Shown: positions 23,733 through 35,627, numbered from the stretch's first letter. The stretch: 48,696 nucleotides of DNA from Bacteroidota bacterium (GCA_013359235.1 JABWCE010000023.1:1-48696); one strand, 5' to 3'. The notes: generated by a model from the letters alone, not told the origin. Numbers and translations are program-made.

Positions 23733-24707
23733 ATGTCTGTTACACTCAACCAGATAAAAGCTCCAATAACTGCCGAACTTGAAATTTTCGAAAAAAAATT
23801 TCGTGAAAACATGAAAAGCCGGGTTGCCTTACTTGATGTGATTATGAATTACATTGTAAAGCGAAAAGGGAAACAGATGAGACCTGTATTGGTTTTACTT
23901 TCATCATATATATTTAATAGTATAAACGAAAAATCATACAGAGGAGCAGCTTTGGTAGAATTGCTTCATACAGCTACACTTGTACACGATGATGTTGTAG
24001 ATGTTTCTTATACACGGCGTGGTTTTTTTTCTATCAATGCTCTTTGGAAAAATAAAATTGCAGTACTTGTAGGAGATTATCTGCTGTCAAAAGGGTTGTT
24101 GCTTGCACTTAAAAACCATGATTACGATTTGCTTACAATACTTTCAGAAGCAGTAGAGGCAATGAGTGAAGGAGAATTGTCTCAAATAGAAAGAGCACGC
24201 AGACTTGATATAACTGAAGAAATTTACTTTGAAATAATTACCCAAAAAACAGCTTCGTTATTTGCAAGTTGTTGTGCTATAGGTGCTGCATCAACAGGTA
24301 CTTCGAATGAAAATATCGACAAAATGAAAAATTTTGGGCTAAATGCAGGTATTGCTTTTCAGATAAAAGATGATTTGTTTGACTATGGAAACGACAATAT
24401 TGGCAAGCCTACATCTATTGATATAAAAGAACGAAAAATGACCTTACCATTAATTTATTCGTTAAATAACTCTGACAAAACATCTAAGCAAAAAACTATG
24501 AGTATTATTAAAAACAACAGCAAAAACAAAACTGAAATAAAATATGTTCTCGATTTTGTTGAAAAAAATGGAGGGATAGAATATGCAATAAATAAAATGA
24601 ACGATTATAAAAACAAATCAGTTGAAATATTAAACTCGTTGCAAAAACCCGAAAAAACTCTTTATTTAAAACATCTTGTTGAATATGTAGTTGAAAGAAA
24701 ACTATAA
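23733..24707 (+). CDS. Long-chain polyprenyl diphosphate synthase
   Basis: A 324-aa trans-isoprenyl diphosphate synthase. The first Asp-rich motif is L-V-H-D-D-V-V-D, with a downstream R-R-G; the second is F-Q-I-K-D-D-L-F-D-Y. K-G-K-Q-M-R-P-V near residue 50 is the IPP site. It probably makes the octa- or heptaprenyl tail of menaquinone; chain length cannot be read reliably. A -7 element (TAATTTTG, 23718-23725) ends only 7 bases before the ATG, so the mRNA may be nearly leaderless. Confidence 0.92.
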   Translation: MSVTLNQIKAPITAELEIFEKKFRENMKSRVALLDVIMNYIVKRKGKQMRPVLVLLSSYIFNSINEKSYRGAALVELLHTATLVHDDVVDVSYTRRGFFSINALWKNKIAVLVGDYLLSKGLLLALKNHDYDLLTILSEAVEAMSEGELSQIERARRLDITEEIYFEIITQKTASLFASCCAIGAASTGTSNENIDKMKNFGLNAGIAFQIKDDLFDYGNDNIGKPTSIDIKERKMTLPLIYSLNNSDKTSKQKTMSIIKNNSKNKTEIKYVLDFVEKNGGIEYAINKMNDYKNKSVEILNSLQKPEKTLYLKHLVEYVVERKL

Positions 24708-24828
24708 AATTTCAGAAGTCCTTCAATTAATTAAATAATTTTTTTACATAAAATTTTACAATCTTTTTTCAATATTTAACCTACCTTAAAGCTAAAAATC
24801 AGTTTTACAATATATTTGCAACAAAAAT

Positions 24829-26049
24829 TTGAAAGGTACATTTATAGAAACAAAAATACAAACCGAACGAGCTGTTTTAGCAGGTGTAGATTTGCACAGT
24901 TATAAAAAAGGAAAAAGTGCCGAATACCTTGATGAACTTGCTTTCTTGGCTAAAACAGCCGGGGCAGATGCTCTTAAAATTTTTTCGCAAAAAATGGAAA
25001 TGCCCAATCCCAGAACATATATGGGCCAAGGCAAACTAAACGAAATGGCAGAATTTATAAAGGAAAATGAAATAGACCTCGCCATTTTTGACGATGAACT
25101 TAGCCCATCACAAACTCGTAATATTGAAAATATTTTAAAATGTAAAATCATAGACAGAAGTATGCTTATCTTAGACATTTTTGCAAAAAATGCCAGAACA
25201 GCCATTGCTAAAACACAAGTAGAACTTGCACGAAACGAATATCTGTTACCTCGATTAACCAGAATGTGGACACACCTTGACAGACTAAAAGGCGGTATAG
25301 GACAAAGAGGAGCAGGTGAAAAAGAAATTGAAACCGACCGTAGAGCAATTAGAAATTCTATATCATTATTAAAAGACAAATTGAAACATATAGGAAATCA
25401 AAGCGTAATAAGGAGAAAAAATCGCGATTCTATGTTCAAAGTAGCCATTGTAGGATATACTAACGTTGGAAAATCAACACTTATGAATTTATTAAGCAAA
25501 GCAGGTGTAGGAGCCGAAGACAAACTTTTTGCAACACTCGATTCCACATCGCGAAAAGTTGTAATACCACCTAAAAACCCAAATGAAAAACCCACAGTTT
25601 TTATTTTATCAGATACAGTAGGTTTTATAAGAAAACTACCTCATCAACTTGTAGAAAGTTTTAAATCAACCCTTGACGAAGTAGTAGAAGCCGATGTTTT
25701 GTTGCATGTTGTAGATATTTCGCATAATGGATTTGAAGAACAAATGGATGTTGTAAACAAAACTTTATTTGAAATAGGTGCGGCTCAAAAACCTGTAATA
25801 ATTGTATTTAATAAAATAGATAAATACAATCCCCTGCCAAGCAACGAAGATATTTTTGAAGATGAAACAATTTACGATTTAAACCTATTGAAAAAAAGCT
25901 GGATGGCAAAAGAAAACAATCCGGTTGTTTTTATTTCATCATTGAATAAAACAAATATTAACGAACTAAAAGAAAAAATCACTCAACAATTAAAATTATT
26001 TGAAAATCAAAAAATAAATCAATTTAAAAACTCGAATCAAATAAATTAA
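24829..26049 (+). CDS. hflX: Ribosome-associated GTPase HflX
   Basis: A 406-aa GTPase that splits stalled ribosomes. It has an N-terminal HflX domain with the glycine-rich linker (L-K-G-G-I-G-Q-R-G-A-G-E-K-E-I-E-T-D-R-R) and a G domain: G1 G-Y-T-N-V-G-K-S-T, G3 D-T-V-G-F, G4 N-K-I-D. Start codon is TTG. A -7 element (TATATTTG, 24811-24818) lies 10 bases upstream of it, leaving a very short leader. Followed by thrS on the same strand, 25 bases away, which has its own -7 element. Confidence 0.95.
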   Translation: MKGTFIETKIQTERAVLAGVDLHSYKKGKSAEYLDELAFLAKTAGADALKIFSQKMEMPNPRTYMGQGKLNEMAEFIKENEIDLAIFDDELSPSQTRNIENILKCKIIDRSMLILDIFAKNARTAIAKTQVELARNEYLLPRLTRMWTHLDRLKGGIGQRGAGEKEIETDRRAIRNSISLLKDKLKHIGNQSVIRRKNRDSMFKVAIVGYTNVGKSTLMNLLSKAGVGAEDKLFATLDSTSRKVVIPPKNPNEKPTVFILSDTVGFIRKLPHQLVESFKSTLDEVVEADVLLHVVDISHNGFEEQMDVVNKTLFEIGAAQKPVIIVFNKIDKYNPLPSNEDIFEDETIYDLNLLKKSWMAKENNPVVFISSLNKTNINELKEKITQQLKLFENQKINQFKNSNQIN

Positions 26050-26054
26050 ATTTG
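26047..26054 (+). promoter_or_regulatory. -7 element of the thrS operon
   Basis: TAAATTTG, overlapping the hflX stop codon and 20 bases before the thrS ATG. It probably drives thrS-infC-rpmI-rplT. Confidence 0.5.
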
Positions 26055-26074
26055 CACTTTTTTATTAAAGATTA

Positions 26075-27997
26075 ATGATTAATGTAACACTTCCTGATGG
26101 TTCGGTGAGGCAATATTCCGAAGGTACAACATCACTCGATATTGCCCTCCAGATAAGTGAAGGGCTGGCACGCAATGTTCTTGCAGCTCTTGTAGATGGC
26201 GAGGTTTGGGATAGTTTCAGACCTTTGAAAAAAGATGTAACATTAAAACTGCTCACGTGGGACGATAAAGAGGGAAAATCTACTTTTTGGCATAGTTCGG
26301 CTCACTTAATGGCTGAAGCCTTAGAATCATTATACCCGGGTGTAAAATTTGGAATAGGCCCACCAATTGAAAATGGTTTTTATTACGATGTTGATTTTGG
26401 CGGAAAACCATTTACAGCAGACCAATTAGAAGCTGTAGAAAACAAAATGAAAGAACTTGCTTCGGCTGATAATACATATAAAAGACAAGAAATATCAAAA
26501 AAAGAAGCATTAGAATATTTTACAAAAAAAGGCGATGAGTACAAACTCGACCTTATTGATGGGCTTGAAGACGGACAAATTACATTTTATCATCAAGGAA
26601 ACTTTACCGATTTGTGTAAAGGACCACATATTCCTTCAACAGGAAAAATTAAAGCAATAAAACTTTTAAATATTGCAGGAGCTTATTGGCGAGGTGATGA
26701 AAAAAACAAGCAGCTAACACGCATTTATGGAATTACATTCCCAAAAGCAAAAGAACTTAGTGATTATCTTTTTATGCTCGAAGAAGCAAAAAAACGCGAC
26801 CACCGCAAGCTCGGAAAAGAACTTGAACTTTTTATGTTTTCTGATAAAGTTGGTCAAGGTTTGCCAATTTGGCTACCTCGTGGTGCAATGATAAGAGAAA
26901 GACTTGAACGCTTTATGAGAAAAGAACAAACAGATAGAGGATACGTGCAGGTTGTAACTCCTCATATTGGCAAAAAAGACCTATATGTTACATCAGGGCA
27001 TTACGAAAAATACGGCAAAGATTCATTTCAGCCAATTCATACTCCCGAAGAAGACGAAGAATTTTATCTAAAACCGATGAACTGCCCACATCATTGTGAG
27101 ATTTATGGTAATAAGCCCAGATCGTATAAAGAATTACCATTGAGAATTGCAGAATTTGGTACAGTTTACAGATACGAACAATCAGGCGAACTTAACGGGC
27201 TTACAAGAGTAAGAGGATTTACACAAGATGATGCACATATTTTTTGTACTGACGACCAGATAAAAGACGAATTCAAATCTGTAATAGACCTTGTTATGGA
27301 AGTTTTTGTAAAATTAGGATTTGAAAATTATACTGCACAAATTTCGCTAAGAGACAAAACAAACTGCGAAAAGTATATTGGAAGTGATGAAAATTGGAAT
27401 AAAGCCGAAAAAGCCATTACCGAAGCAGCAGAAGAAAAAGGCTTGAAAACTGTTACAGAATATGGCGAAGCAGCCTTTTATGGACCAAAACTCGATTTTA
27501 TGGTAAAAGATGCAATTGGACGTTCTTGGCAACTTGGAACTATTCAGGTAGATTACAATCTACCGGAAAGATTTGAACTCGAATACATAACAGCCGAAAA
27601 TACAAAAGCCCGCCCTGTAATGATTCATAGAGCTCCGTTTGGCTCACTCGAAAGATTTATAGGTGTTCTAATTGAACATTGCAATGGGAATTTTCCAATT
27701 TGGTTAACACCCGATCAAGTTGCAATATTGCCAATAAGTGAAAAATATGAAGAATTTGCAAAAAATATTTTAAAATATATCGAAAAATACGATATTCGCG
27801 GACTTATTGATAACCGAAGCGAAAAAATCGGTAGAAAAATAAGAGATGCAGAGATGAAAAAAATCCCGATAATGCTTATAATCGGTGAAAAGGAGCAAGA
27901 AAACAACGAACTTTCAGTAAGAGAACACGGGCAAGGCGATATTGGAACAATGAAAACTGACGAATTTGTTGAATATTTTAAAAAGAAGCTAATTTAA
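26075..27997 (+). CDS. thrS: Threonyl-tRNA synthetase
   Basis: 640 aa, full length. Order: TGS domain (1-60), editing domain with H-S-S-A-H-L-M, class II catalytic core with M-N-C-P-H-H (zinc/substrate site) and R-x-x-E-F-G-x-V-Y-R-Y-E, and a C-terminal anticodon-binding domain from about residue 535. It charges tRNA-Thr and edits Ser-tRNA-Thr. First gene of the conserved thrS-infC-rpmI-rplT translation cluster. Confidence 0.98.
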   Translation: MINVTLPDGSVRQYSEGTTSLDIALQISEGLARNVLAALVDGEVWDSFRPLKKDVTLKLLTWDDKEGKSTFWHSSAHLMAEALESLYPGVKFGIGPPIENGFYYDVDFGGKPFTADQLEAVENKMKELASADNTYKRQEISKKEALEYFTKKGDEYKLDLIDGLEDGQITFYHQGNFTDLCKGPHIPSTGKIKAIKLLNIAGAYWRGDEKNKQLTRIYGITFPKAKELSDYLFMLEEAKKRDHRKLGKELELFMFSDKVGQGLPIWLPRGAMIRERLERFMRKEQTDRGYVQVVTPHIGKKDLYVTSGHYEKYGKDSFQPIHTPEEDEEFYLKPMNCPHHCEIYGNKPRSYKELPLRIAEFGTVYRYEQSGELNGLTRVRGFTQDDAHIFCTDDQIKDEFKSVIDLVMEVFVKLGFENYTAQISLRDKTNCEKYIGSDENWNKAEKAITEAAEEKGLKTVTEYGEAAFYGPKLDFMVKDAIGRSWQLGTIQVDYNLPERFELEYITAENTKARPVMIHRAPFGSLERFIGVLIEHCNGNFPIWLTPDQVAILPISEKYEEFAKNILKYIEKYDIRGLIDNRSEKIGRKIRDAEMKKIPIMLIIGEKEQENNELSVREHGQGDIGTMKTDEFVEYFKKKLI

Positions 27998-28004
27998 AAA
28001 CAGT

Positions 28005-28631
28005 ATAGAAAATTTAGAAAAAAATAAAAGTCCTGAAATCGTAAAATCAGAACAAAGTGAGAACAAACAAGCACCCGTTGTTCAAAATAGATTTTTAGGA
28101 TTTAGAAGGCCCCCGATAAAAGAGGTACTTCACAAAATAAATGATAAGATAACCGCTGACCCTGTGAGATTGGTAGGAGAAAATGTAGAACAGGGCATAA
28201 TTAGCTTACAAGAGGCTATTGAAATTGCAGAAGAAAAGGGTCTTGATTTGGTAGAAATTTCGCCAAAAGCTACTCCTCCTGTTTGTAGAATTGTTGATTA
28301 CAACAAATTTCTTTACGACCAGAAGAAAAAAGCTAAAGAACTTAAAGCCAATTCAACAAAAACCGAAATAAAAGAAATCAGGTTTGGTCCCAATACTGAT
28401 GAGCATGACATTGATTTTAAAACAAAACATGCAATGAAATTTTTGGGTGATGGTCATAAGGTTAGAGCCTACGTGTTTTTTAAAGGACGTACAATAATAT
28501 ATCAGGACAGAGGATTTAAGTTGCTTAACGACTTTTCCGAAAGACTGACAAATGTTGCAAAAGTTGAAATGGAACCAAAATTAGAAGGCAAAAAATTGTA
28601 TATTTTGCTTTCACCAAAAGTTAAAAAATAA
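28005..28631 (+). CDS. infC: Translation initiation factor IF-3 (start codon not AUG)
   Basis: IF-3 prevents subunit joining and checks the initiator tRNA. The conserved core begins [18 protein letters not shown] (28134 onward), followed by the linker helix and C-domain to 28631. The frame is open from just after 27992 and holds no ATG before the core; a GTG at 28164 would cut into conserved IF-3 sequence. Rare starts in frame are ATA at 28005 (7 bases after the thrS stop) and ATC at 28038. I give the earliest; the true start is uncertain. A rare start is known in E. coli infC (AUU), where it allows self-regulation. Confidence 0.9.
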   Translation: MENLEKNKSPEIVKSEQSENKQAPVVQNRFLGFRRPPIKEVLHKINDKITADPVRLVGENVEQGIISLQEAIEIAEEKGLDLVEISPKATPPVCRIVDYNKFLYDQKKKAKELKANSTKTEIKEIRFGPNTDEHDIDFKTKHAMKFLGDGHKVRAYVFFKGRTIIYQDRGFKLLNDFSERLTNVAKVEMEPKLEGKKLYILLSPKVKK

Positions 28632-28647
28632 AAAAGAGAAAAAAATT

Positions 28648-28842
28648 ATGCCAAAATTAAAGACAAATTCAAGTGCTAAGAAGAGATTTAAGCTTACAGC
28701 AACAGGAAAAGTTAAATACAAGCACGCTTTTAAAAATCATATTTTAACAAAAAAAGAACACAAACGAAAAAAAGGTTTAGGTTCGCCGGCTTATGTTGAT
28801 AAAACTAATATGCCTAACGTTAAATTTATGTTAAATATATAA
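28648..28842 (+). CDS. rpmI: 50S ribosomal protein L35
   Basis: 64 aa, full length, with the usual [14 protein letters not shown] opening and a basic body ([10 protein letters not shown]). It lies 16 bases after infC. Confidence 0.97.
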   Translation: MPKLKTNSSAKKRFKLTATGKVKYKHAFKNHILTKKEHKRKKGLGSPAYVDKTNMPNVKFMLNI

Positions 28843-28923
28843 TAATTAAAGACTAACACGGCGGGCAACTAAGATTGTTTACAACAAACAACGCCTGTCA
28901 TTAATCAATAATAATAATAAAAA

Positions 28924-29454
28924 ATGCCAAGATCAGTAAATCATGTAGCCTCAAGGGCAAGAAGAAAAAAAATCCTCAGTTTTGCAAAAGGATACTGGGG
29001 TAGAAGAAAAAATGTTTGGACAGTAGCCAAAAATGCAGTTGAAAAAGGTTGGACTTATGCCTACCGCGATCGCAGAACTAAAAAACGCAATTTCAGAGCA
29101 TTGTGGATTCAGAGAATTAATGCAGCAACACGCACTCATGGAATGTCTTATTCAAAATTTATGGATTTATTCCACAAAGCAAATTTACAACTCAACAGAA
29201 AAGTTTTAGCCGATTTGGCAATGAACCATCCCGAAGCATTTAAATCTGTAGTTGATTTTGTACAAAACCCTTCAACTCAAACAAAAAAAGCTAATAAAGC
29301 CACCAAAAAAGAAGTTTTGAGTAATGAAGAAACTCCAAAAAAGAAGGTTGCTGTTAAAAAATCAACTCTTACTGCTTCTGCTGACGAAACAGCAACAAGT
29401 AATGCTGAAATTAAAACAGAAGACACTTCAGAAAACACAAAAACAGAAGAATAA
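28924..29454 (+). CDS. rplT: 50S ribosomal protein L20 with long C-terminal extension
   Basis: 176 aa. Residues 1-115 are a normal L20 ([16 protein letters not shown], then [12 protein letters not shown][16 protein letters not shown]). About 60 further residues, rich in K, T, E and S, first basic and then acidic, are additional to the usual length and look disordered. An 81-base gap before it holds a short inverted repeat (ttgttt/aaacaa near 28875-28890) that could serve L20 autoregulation. Last gene of the thrS cluster. Confidence 0.96.
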   Translation: MPRSVNHVASRARRKKILSFAKGYWGRRKNVWTVAKNAVEKGWTYAYRDRRTKKRNFRALWIQRINAATRTHGMSYSKFMDLFHKANLQLNRKVLADLAMNHPEAFKSVVDFVQNPSTQTKKANKATKKEVLSNEETPKKKVAVKKSTLTASADETATSNAEIKTEDTSENTKTEE

Positions 29455-29480
29455 AAAAAGTTTAAAATATAATTAAAGTA

Positions 29481-29516
29481 AAAAGCCATGTTGAAATTTC
29501 AACATGGCTTTTTTGT
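29481..29516 (+). terminator. Intrinsic terminator after rplT
   Basis: Perfect palindromic stem 29481-29496/29497-29512 (aaaagccatgttgaaa and complement) followed by T-rich sequence. It lies between rplT and the convergent tRNA-Cys. Confidence 0.9.
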
Positions 29517-29518
29517 TG

Positions 29519-29589
29519 AGGTCCCGAGCGGATTTGAACCGCTGTAGAAGCTTTTGCAGAGCCTTGCCTAACCCCTCGGCCACAGGACC
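29519..29589 (-). tRNA. tRNA-Cys (GCA)
   Basis: A complete 71-nt cloverleaf. Acceptor GGTCCTG with CGGGACC, D-arm GCC/GGC, anticodon loop CTGCAAA (anticodon GCA), T-arm AGCGG/CCGCT with TTCAAAT, discriminator U73 as expected for Cys. CCA is not encoded. Confidence 0.95.
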
Positions 29590-29679
29590 TTATTTTTTTT
29601 CAATTAAGGTGCAAAAATATTATATTCAAATGGCATTTTCAAATTATTAAACCAATTAAAATTAATATTAATTTGTAAT

Positions 29680-31617
29680 ATGTATTTTTTCAGAATTTTT
29701 ATTACACAATTGTTTTTTTTATCAGCTTTTGATGCATTTTCTCAAAACAATTCTGAACAAATTATTAATAATGAAAAGAAACAATTAGAAAGTAAAATTC
29801 AATATAAAAAATCTTTACTTACAGAAAGCTATGAAGTGGTTTACAACAAATTAGAGTTCGATTTGCAACTTCACAACCATTATCTTTATGGAAAAATCAC
29901 AACCTGTTTTAAGCCATTGATGCCCGCTTTTAATATAATTCAGTTTGATGCCGAAGATTATTTGAAAGTAGATTCTGTAATTTACAAAAACAAAAAAATG
30001 AATTTTTACCACAGCAATAAGCAACTCACCGTTCAACTTACAAATAGTATTGCAATAGGAAAATTAGACACAGTGATTGTTTTTTATCAAGCAAACCCAG
30101 GTTTGAATAACCCTTATAAAAGTTTTGTTTTTGATGCTCACAATATAAATAATACGCAGCCTATTGCCTGGACACTTTCGCAACCTTACGGAGCTAAGGG
30201 ATGGTGGATATGTAAAGAGTCTCTTTCTGACAAAATAGATTCATTAGATGTGTTTATTAAAGTTAAAAAAGGATTTACAGCTGTTTCAAATGGTATTTTA
30301 ATATCGAAAGAAAGTGTGAATGATTCGCAAATTGTTTTTCATTGGAAACACCGCTACCCCATTGCTACTTATCTTATAGCTTTGGCAGCAACAAATTATA
30401 TATTATATAAAGATTACGTAATTTACCCCAATGGCGATTCGTTGGTAATTGAAAACTATGTATATCCCGAAAGTGAAGCCGATGCAAGGGCAAAAACACT
30501 CCAAACAGTAAAAATTATTAAACTTTTTGATAGCCTTTTTGGAAAATACCCTTTTAGTAAAGAAAAATACGGACATGCACAGTTTGGTGTAAGCGGAGGT
30601 ATGGAACATCAAACAATAAGTTTTATGGGGAGTTTTAATTTTGACTTGATTGCTCATGAACTTGCACACCAGTGGTTTGGCGATGCAACTACTTGCGGCT
30701 CCTGGCACGATCTATGGCTAAACGAAGGGTTTGCTACTTATTCAAATATGTTGTGTTACGAAAATTTTAACTCAAAAAAAGATTTTATAAGCAAAATGGA
30801 TGATTTGAATATACAAATTACAGGTTTGCCTTATGGCTCGGTTTATGCGAAGGATACAGTAAATACTTCAAAACTTTTTGATGGGCGTATGAGGTATTCA
30901 AAAGGTGCTTTTTTATTACATCTGCTGCGTTGGAAAACAGGAGATAAAGCGTTTTTTGAAGGAATCAGAAATTATTTGAATAATCCTCAATGTAAATTTG
31001 GTTTTGGTACTACTGAAATTTTAAAAAATGAACTTGAAAAAAGTTCAGGATTTAATCTAAATGAATTTTTTAATGATTGGTTTTTAGGCGAAGGACATCC
31101 CGAATACGATATAATTTGGAGTTACAAAAGTGGAATTTTATCAATTAGAATTAAACAGAAACCAAGCCACGAAAGCGTTTCTTTTTTCAATATACCTCTT
31201 CAGTTTTTGGTAAGTGGCATAAATGGTGATACTGTTTTGGTTTTTGAACCGATAAGCAGAGATAACACTTTTACTGCAAAGATTGATTTTTTGCCAACAA
31301 AATTAAATTTTGACCCAAATAAATGGGTTTTGTGCAGATATAATGTTACACAACAAATAAATGATAACTTGCCTGAAGTATCAATTTTTCCTAACCCTAC
31401 ATTAGATTTATTAAATGTTTACAATTACAAATCTGTGATTTTAAAAATAGAAGTGTATGATATTGAAGGGAAAAAAATATTAAATTCAGATTTTGAACAA
31501 GATAATAATAAGCAAAGCTTTCAGTCTTTAGATGTTAGTTTTTTGAAAAGCGGTTTATATTTTTCTAAAATAAAGACTTCTAATGGATTGTTTACACTAA
31601 AATTTATTAAAAAATAA
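29680..31617 (+). CDS. Secreted M1-family metallopeptidase with T9SS tail
   Basis: 645 aa. A signal peptide (about 1-21, ending F-D-A-F-S-Q) is followed by an aminopeptidase N-type N-domain and a gluzincin catalytic domain: G-G-M-E-H substrate motif and zinc site H-E-L-A-H-Q-W-F-G-D with the third ligand in L-W-L-N-E-G-F-A-T-Y. The C-terminal about 80 residues (V-S-I-F-P-N-P-T, ..., G-L-Y-F-S-K-I, ..., L-K-F-I-K-K) are a type A T9SS sorting domain, so the enzyme is exported and released or anchored at the cell surface. Convergent with the next gene, two bases apart. Confidence 0.92.
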   Translation: MYFFRIFITQLFFLSAFDAFSQNNSEQIINNEKKQLESKIQYKKSLLTESYEVVYNKLEFDLQLHNHYLYGKITTCFKPLMPAFNIIQFDAEDYLKVDSVIYKNKKMNFYHSNKQLTVQLTNSIAIGKLDTVIVFYQANPGLNNPYKSFVFDAHNINNTQPIAWTLSQPYGAKGWWICKESLSDKIDSLDVFIKVKKGFTAVSNGILISKESVNDSQIVFHWKHRYPIATYLIALAATNYILYKDYVIYPNGDSLVIENYVYPESEADARAKTLQTVKIIKLFDSLFGKYPFSKEKYGHAQFGVSGGMEHQTISFMGSFNFDLIAHELAHQWFGDATTCGSWHDLWLNEGFATYSNMLCYENFNSKKDFISKMDDLNIQITGLPYGSVYAKDTVNTSKLFDGRMRYSKGAFLLHLLRWKTGDKAFFEGIRNYLNNPQCKFGFGTTEILKNELEKSSGFNLNEFFNDWFLGEGHPEYDIIWSYKSGILSIRIKQKPSHESVSFFNIPLQFLVSGINGDTVLVFEPISRDNTFTAKIDFLPTKLNFDPNKWVLCRYNVTQQINDNLPEVSIFPNPTLDLLNVYNYKSVILKIEVYDIEGKKILNSDFEQDNNKQSFQSLDVSFLKSGLYFSKIKTSNGLFTLKFIKK

Positions 31618-31619
31618 AA

Positions 31620-32603
31620 TTATTCATACTCTACAGAATCTAATTTATCATCACTATCAAATATTAAATAAAACCCACGGTTTGAATAAAAGTGTTTACC
31701 ATTTTCAATTTTATCTGCTTTTCCTATGAGTTCTACTATAATTTTTTTTGAAATTCCAAGACTATAAACTCCCCAAAAATAACCCTTGTAACTGTTCCAA
31801 ATCAAATCGTTTGAGTTTTCATTTTTTCCAACCAATACAACAGAAACAATTGTATCGTTTTTAAGAGTATAACGAATACCTGTAATCGGGCAAAAATATT
31901 CATCAAAAGCAATGGTTTTGTAATTTTCATTATATTCAACTTTAAAGTTGATACAAGTTCCTTGAATATATTTTTTAAAAATAGATACAGATTTGTCAAA
32001 AATAGTTTTCCCGGTAATATCAAAAGTTATAGGATACATTGGTAAAGGCACAACAGATTGCAATTGCCAGGCAGCTTCGGCAATAAGCGAAACAATCACC
32101 GGAAATTCGGCATTATCAATAAAACTAATAGAATATCGCTTGTCTGTTGATGTTACAGTTATTAGTTTAAACTTGAATTCGGCTCCTGAAACCGGGAAAA
32201 TATAATCTTCGGTTTTGCTGTGTGAAAAAACTGCTTTACTATTATCTATTATTGCATTAATCTTCTTTTTTGATTTGAATAGTTTAAACGATTCTTTCGA
32301 TAAATAAATAAAGTTGCAATTTTTATTTATTGTAGAATCATCAAGGGCAGTCGAAAAACATACAATATTCTTATCACTTAAATTCGCTTTTCCCCATTTT
32401 GTATCTTCATTTCCCAGTTTCCAGTAAAAAGTTGTTGAATTTTCATTATTATCATAAATAAAAACTGCTTCGTTAATCTTATTGTTTTTTGAAATTCTAT
32501 ATGTAAACTTATCACCAGGCTTGGGCTTGTAAATATAAAGAGCAAAGCAATTGTGCATCAAAATACTAAAAATAAAAAATAATATTAAACTCTGTCGCTT
32601 CAT
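31620..32603 (-). CDS. Secreted protein of unknown function
   Basis: 327 aa with an N-terminal signal peptide (about 1-21, hydrophobic, ending N-C-F-A). The mature part is beta-rich, with no motif I recognise. The C22-like cysteine is not in a proper lipobox. It overlaps no other gene and ends two bases from the convergent M1 peptidase gene. Confidence 0.7.
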   Translation of the reverse strand: MKRQSLILFFIFSILMHNCFALYIYKPKPGDKFTYRISKNNKINEAVFIYDNNENSTTFYWKLGNEDTKWGKANLSDKNIVCFSTALDDSTINKNCNFIYLSKESFKLFKSKKKINAIIDNSKAVFSHSKTEDYIFPVSGAEFKFKLITVTSTDKRYSISFIDNAEFPVIVSLIAEAAWQLQSVVPLPMYPITFDITGKTIFDKSVSIFKKYIQGTCINFKVEYNENYKTIAFDEYFCPITGIRYTLKNDTIVSVVLVGKNENSNDLIWNSYKGYFWGVYSLGISKKIIVELIGKADKIENGKHFYSNRGFYLIFDSDDKLDSVEYE

Positions 32604-32686
32604 TTAATAATTGCAATATACAAAAATAAGTTTCGAATTGAAACAGGGCTTTAAATTTTAACAAAAAACCTTGTTTTATTATTTGA

Positions 32687-34240
<1,554 letters not shown>

Positions 34241-34246
34241 TAATTT

Positions 34247-34477
34247 ATGTATATCGAAATTATAACACCCGATACCAATCTATTTTCAGGCGAAGCATTA
34301 TCAGTAAAGTTTCCCGGCTCAGGAGGAAAATTTGAAACTCTTAAAAATCACGCAAATATTATTTCAAGTCTCGAAAAAGGAAAAATAATTGTTAAAACAA
34401 GCGAAGGGAACAAAGAATTCAATGTAAGCGGAGGAATTGTAGAGTTTTTGAAAAACAAGATTATAGTATTAGTTTAA
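34247..34477 (+). CDS. atpC: ATP synthase F1 subunit epsilon (short form)
   Basis: 76 aa: only the N-terminal beta-sandwich (M-Y-I-E-I-I-T-P-D-T-N-L-F-S-G-E, G-G-I-V-E-F). The inhibitory C-terminal helical hairpin of longer epsilons (about 130 aa) is absent, as in many Bacteroidota. Followed by a strong terminator. Confidence 0.95.
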   Translation: MYIEIITPDTNLFSGEALSVKFPGSGGKFETLKNHANIISSLEKGKIIVKTSEGNKEFNVSGGIVEFLKNKIIVLV

Positions 34478-34505
34478 AAATTTTATTTAAGTTTTTAGAT
34501 AGATT

Positions 34506-34537
34506 AAAACCCCTTACTAAAATTAAGGGGTTTTTTA
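34506..34537 (+). terminator. Intrinsic terminator after atpC
   Basis: 11-bp perfect stem, 34506-34516/34524-34534 (aaaacccctta and complement), then T-rich. Confidence 0.92.
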
Positions 34538-34574
34538 GTTTTAAAAATATTTCTAAAAATATAATATTTGAAAA

Positions 34575-35627
34575 ATGAGAAAAAACAAAGCGATTATATA
34601 CGGAGCCTATGGATATACTGGAAAACTCATAGCTTATGAATTTAGAAAGCGAAAAATTGATATTGTGCTTTCGGGCAAAAATGAAGAAAAACTCAAAGCA
34701 CTATCAGCCGAAACAGGTTATGATTATGCAGTTGTAAATATTGATAATCACCAAAAACTCGTTGAAATATTTTCCGATGCAATATTAGTTATTAATGCTG
34801 CCGGACCTTTTATTAATACTTGTATTCAGTTAATTGAAGCATGTCTTCAATCAAAAACTCATTACATTGACATAAATGGTGACATAAAAGTATTTGAATT
34901 GATAAAAACTTTTGAAACAAAAGCAGTTGAAGCAGAAATTATGCTTTTGCCAGGTACCGGATTTGATATAGTACCAACTGATTGCCTCGCAAATAAATTA
35001 AAAAAAATAATGCCCGATGCCACACAACTTAAAATAGCATTTGCAACCATTGGTGGTGGAGTATCGCATGGCACAGCGGCAACCGTAGCAAGCAGGCTTG
35101 GCGAAAAGGCTTTCAAACGAGAAAATGGCAAATTAATACCAATACCATTAGGTAAAAACTCTATGGAAATTGATTTTGGTCTAAAGAAAATGTTTGTAAT
35201 GAGCATTCCATGGGGCGATATAAGCACTGCATGGACAAGTACAGGTATTCCAAACATAGAATGTTTTATGGCTGTAAAACCAAAAGTTTACAAGTTTTTA
35301 AAGTTACAGTTTGCAATAAATTGGCTATTAAAAACAAATCTTGTAAAATCATATATTAGAAAAATAATTGATAAAAAAATTACCGGACCTGATGAAAATA
35401 AACGTTTTAATTCTTATTCACTTGTATGGGCAGAAGTGAAAAACGATAAAGATGAAACTAAAGTAGCAAGACTTAAAACCCATGATGGATATACACTTAC
35501 CGCAATAGCCACAGTAACAATTGCAGAAAAGATATTTAGCGGAAATTACAAAAAAGGGTATCAAACACCTGCTTCGGCTTATGATTATAATTTAATTGAA
35601 GAAATTGAAGGCATAGAACCTCTGTAA
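34575..35627 (+). CDS. Saccharopine-dehydrogenase-like NAD(P)-binding protein
   Basis: A 350-aa oxidoreductase-like protein. The N-terminal Rossmann motif is I-I-Y-G-A-Y-G-Y-T-G-K-L-I, then L-S-G-K-N and V-I-N-A-A-G-P-F, typical of the saccharopine dehydrogenase/trans-acting enoyl reductase family. The C-terminal half has P-G-T-G-F-D-I-V-P-T-D-C-L. The substrate is unknown; family members often have no saccharopine activity. Single gene between two terminators. Confidence 0.85.
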   Translation: MRKNKAIIYGAYGYTGKLIAYEFRKRKIDIVLSGKNEEKLKALSAETGYDYAVVNIDNHQKLVEIFSDAILVINAAGPFINTCIQLIEACLQSKTHYIDINGDIKVFELIKTFETKAVEAEIMLLPGTGFDIVPTDCLANKLKKIMPDATQLKIAFATIGGGVSHGTAATVASRLGEKAFKRENGKLIPIPLGKNSMEIDFGLKKMFVMSIPWGDISTAWTSTGIPNIECFMAVKPKVYKFLKLQFAINWLLKTNLVKSYIRKIIDKKITGPDENKRFNSYSLVWAEVKNDKDETKVARLKTHDGYTLTAIATVTIAEKIFSGNYKKGYQTPASAYDYNLIEEIEGIEPL

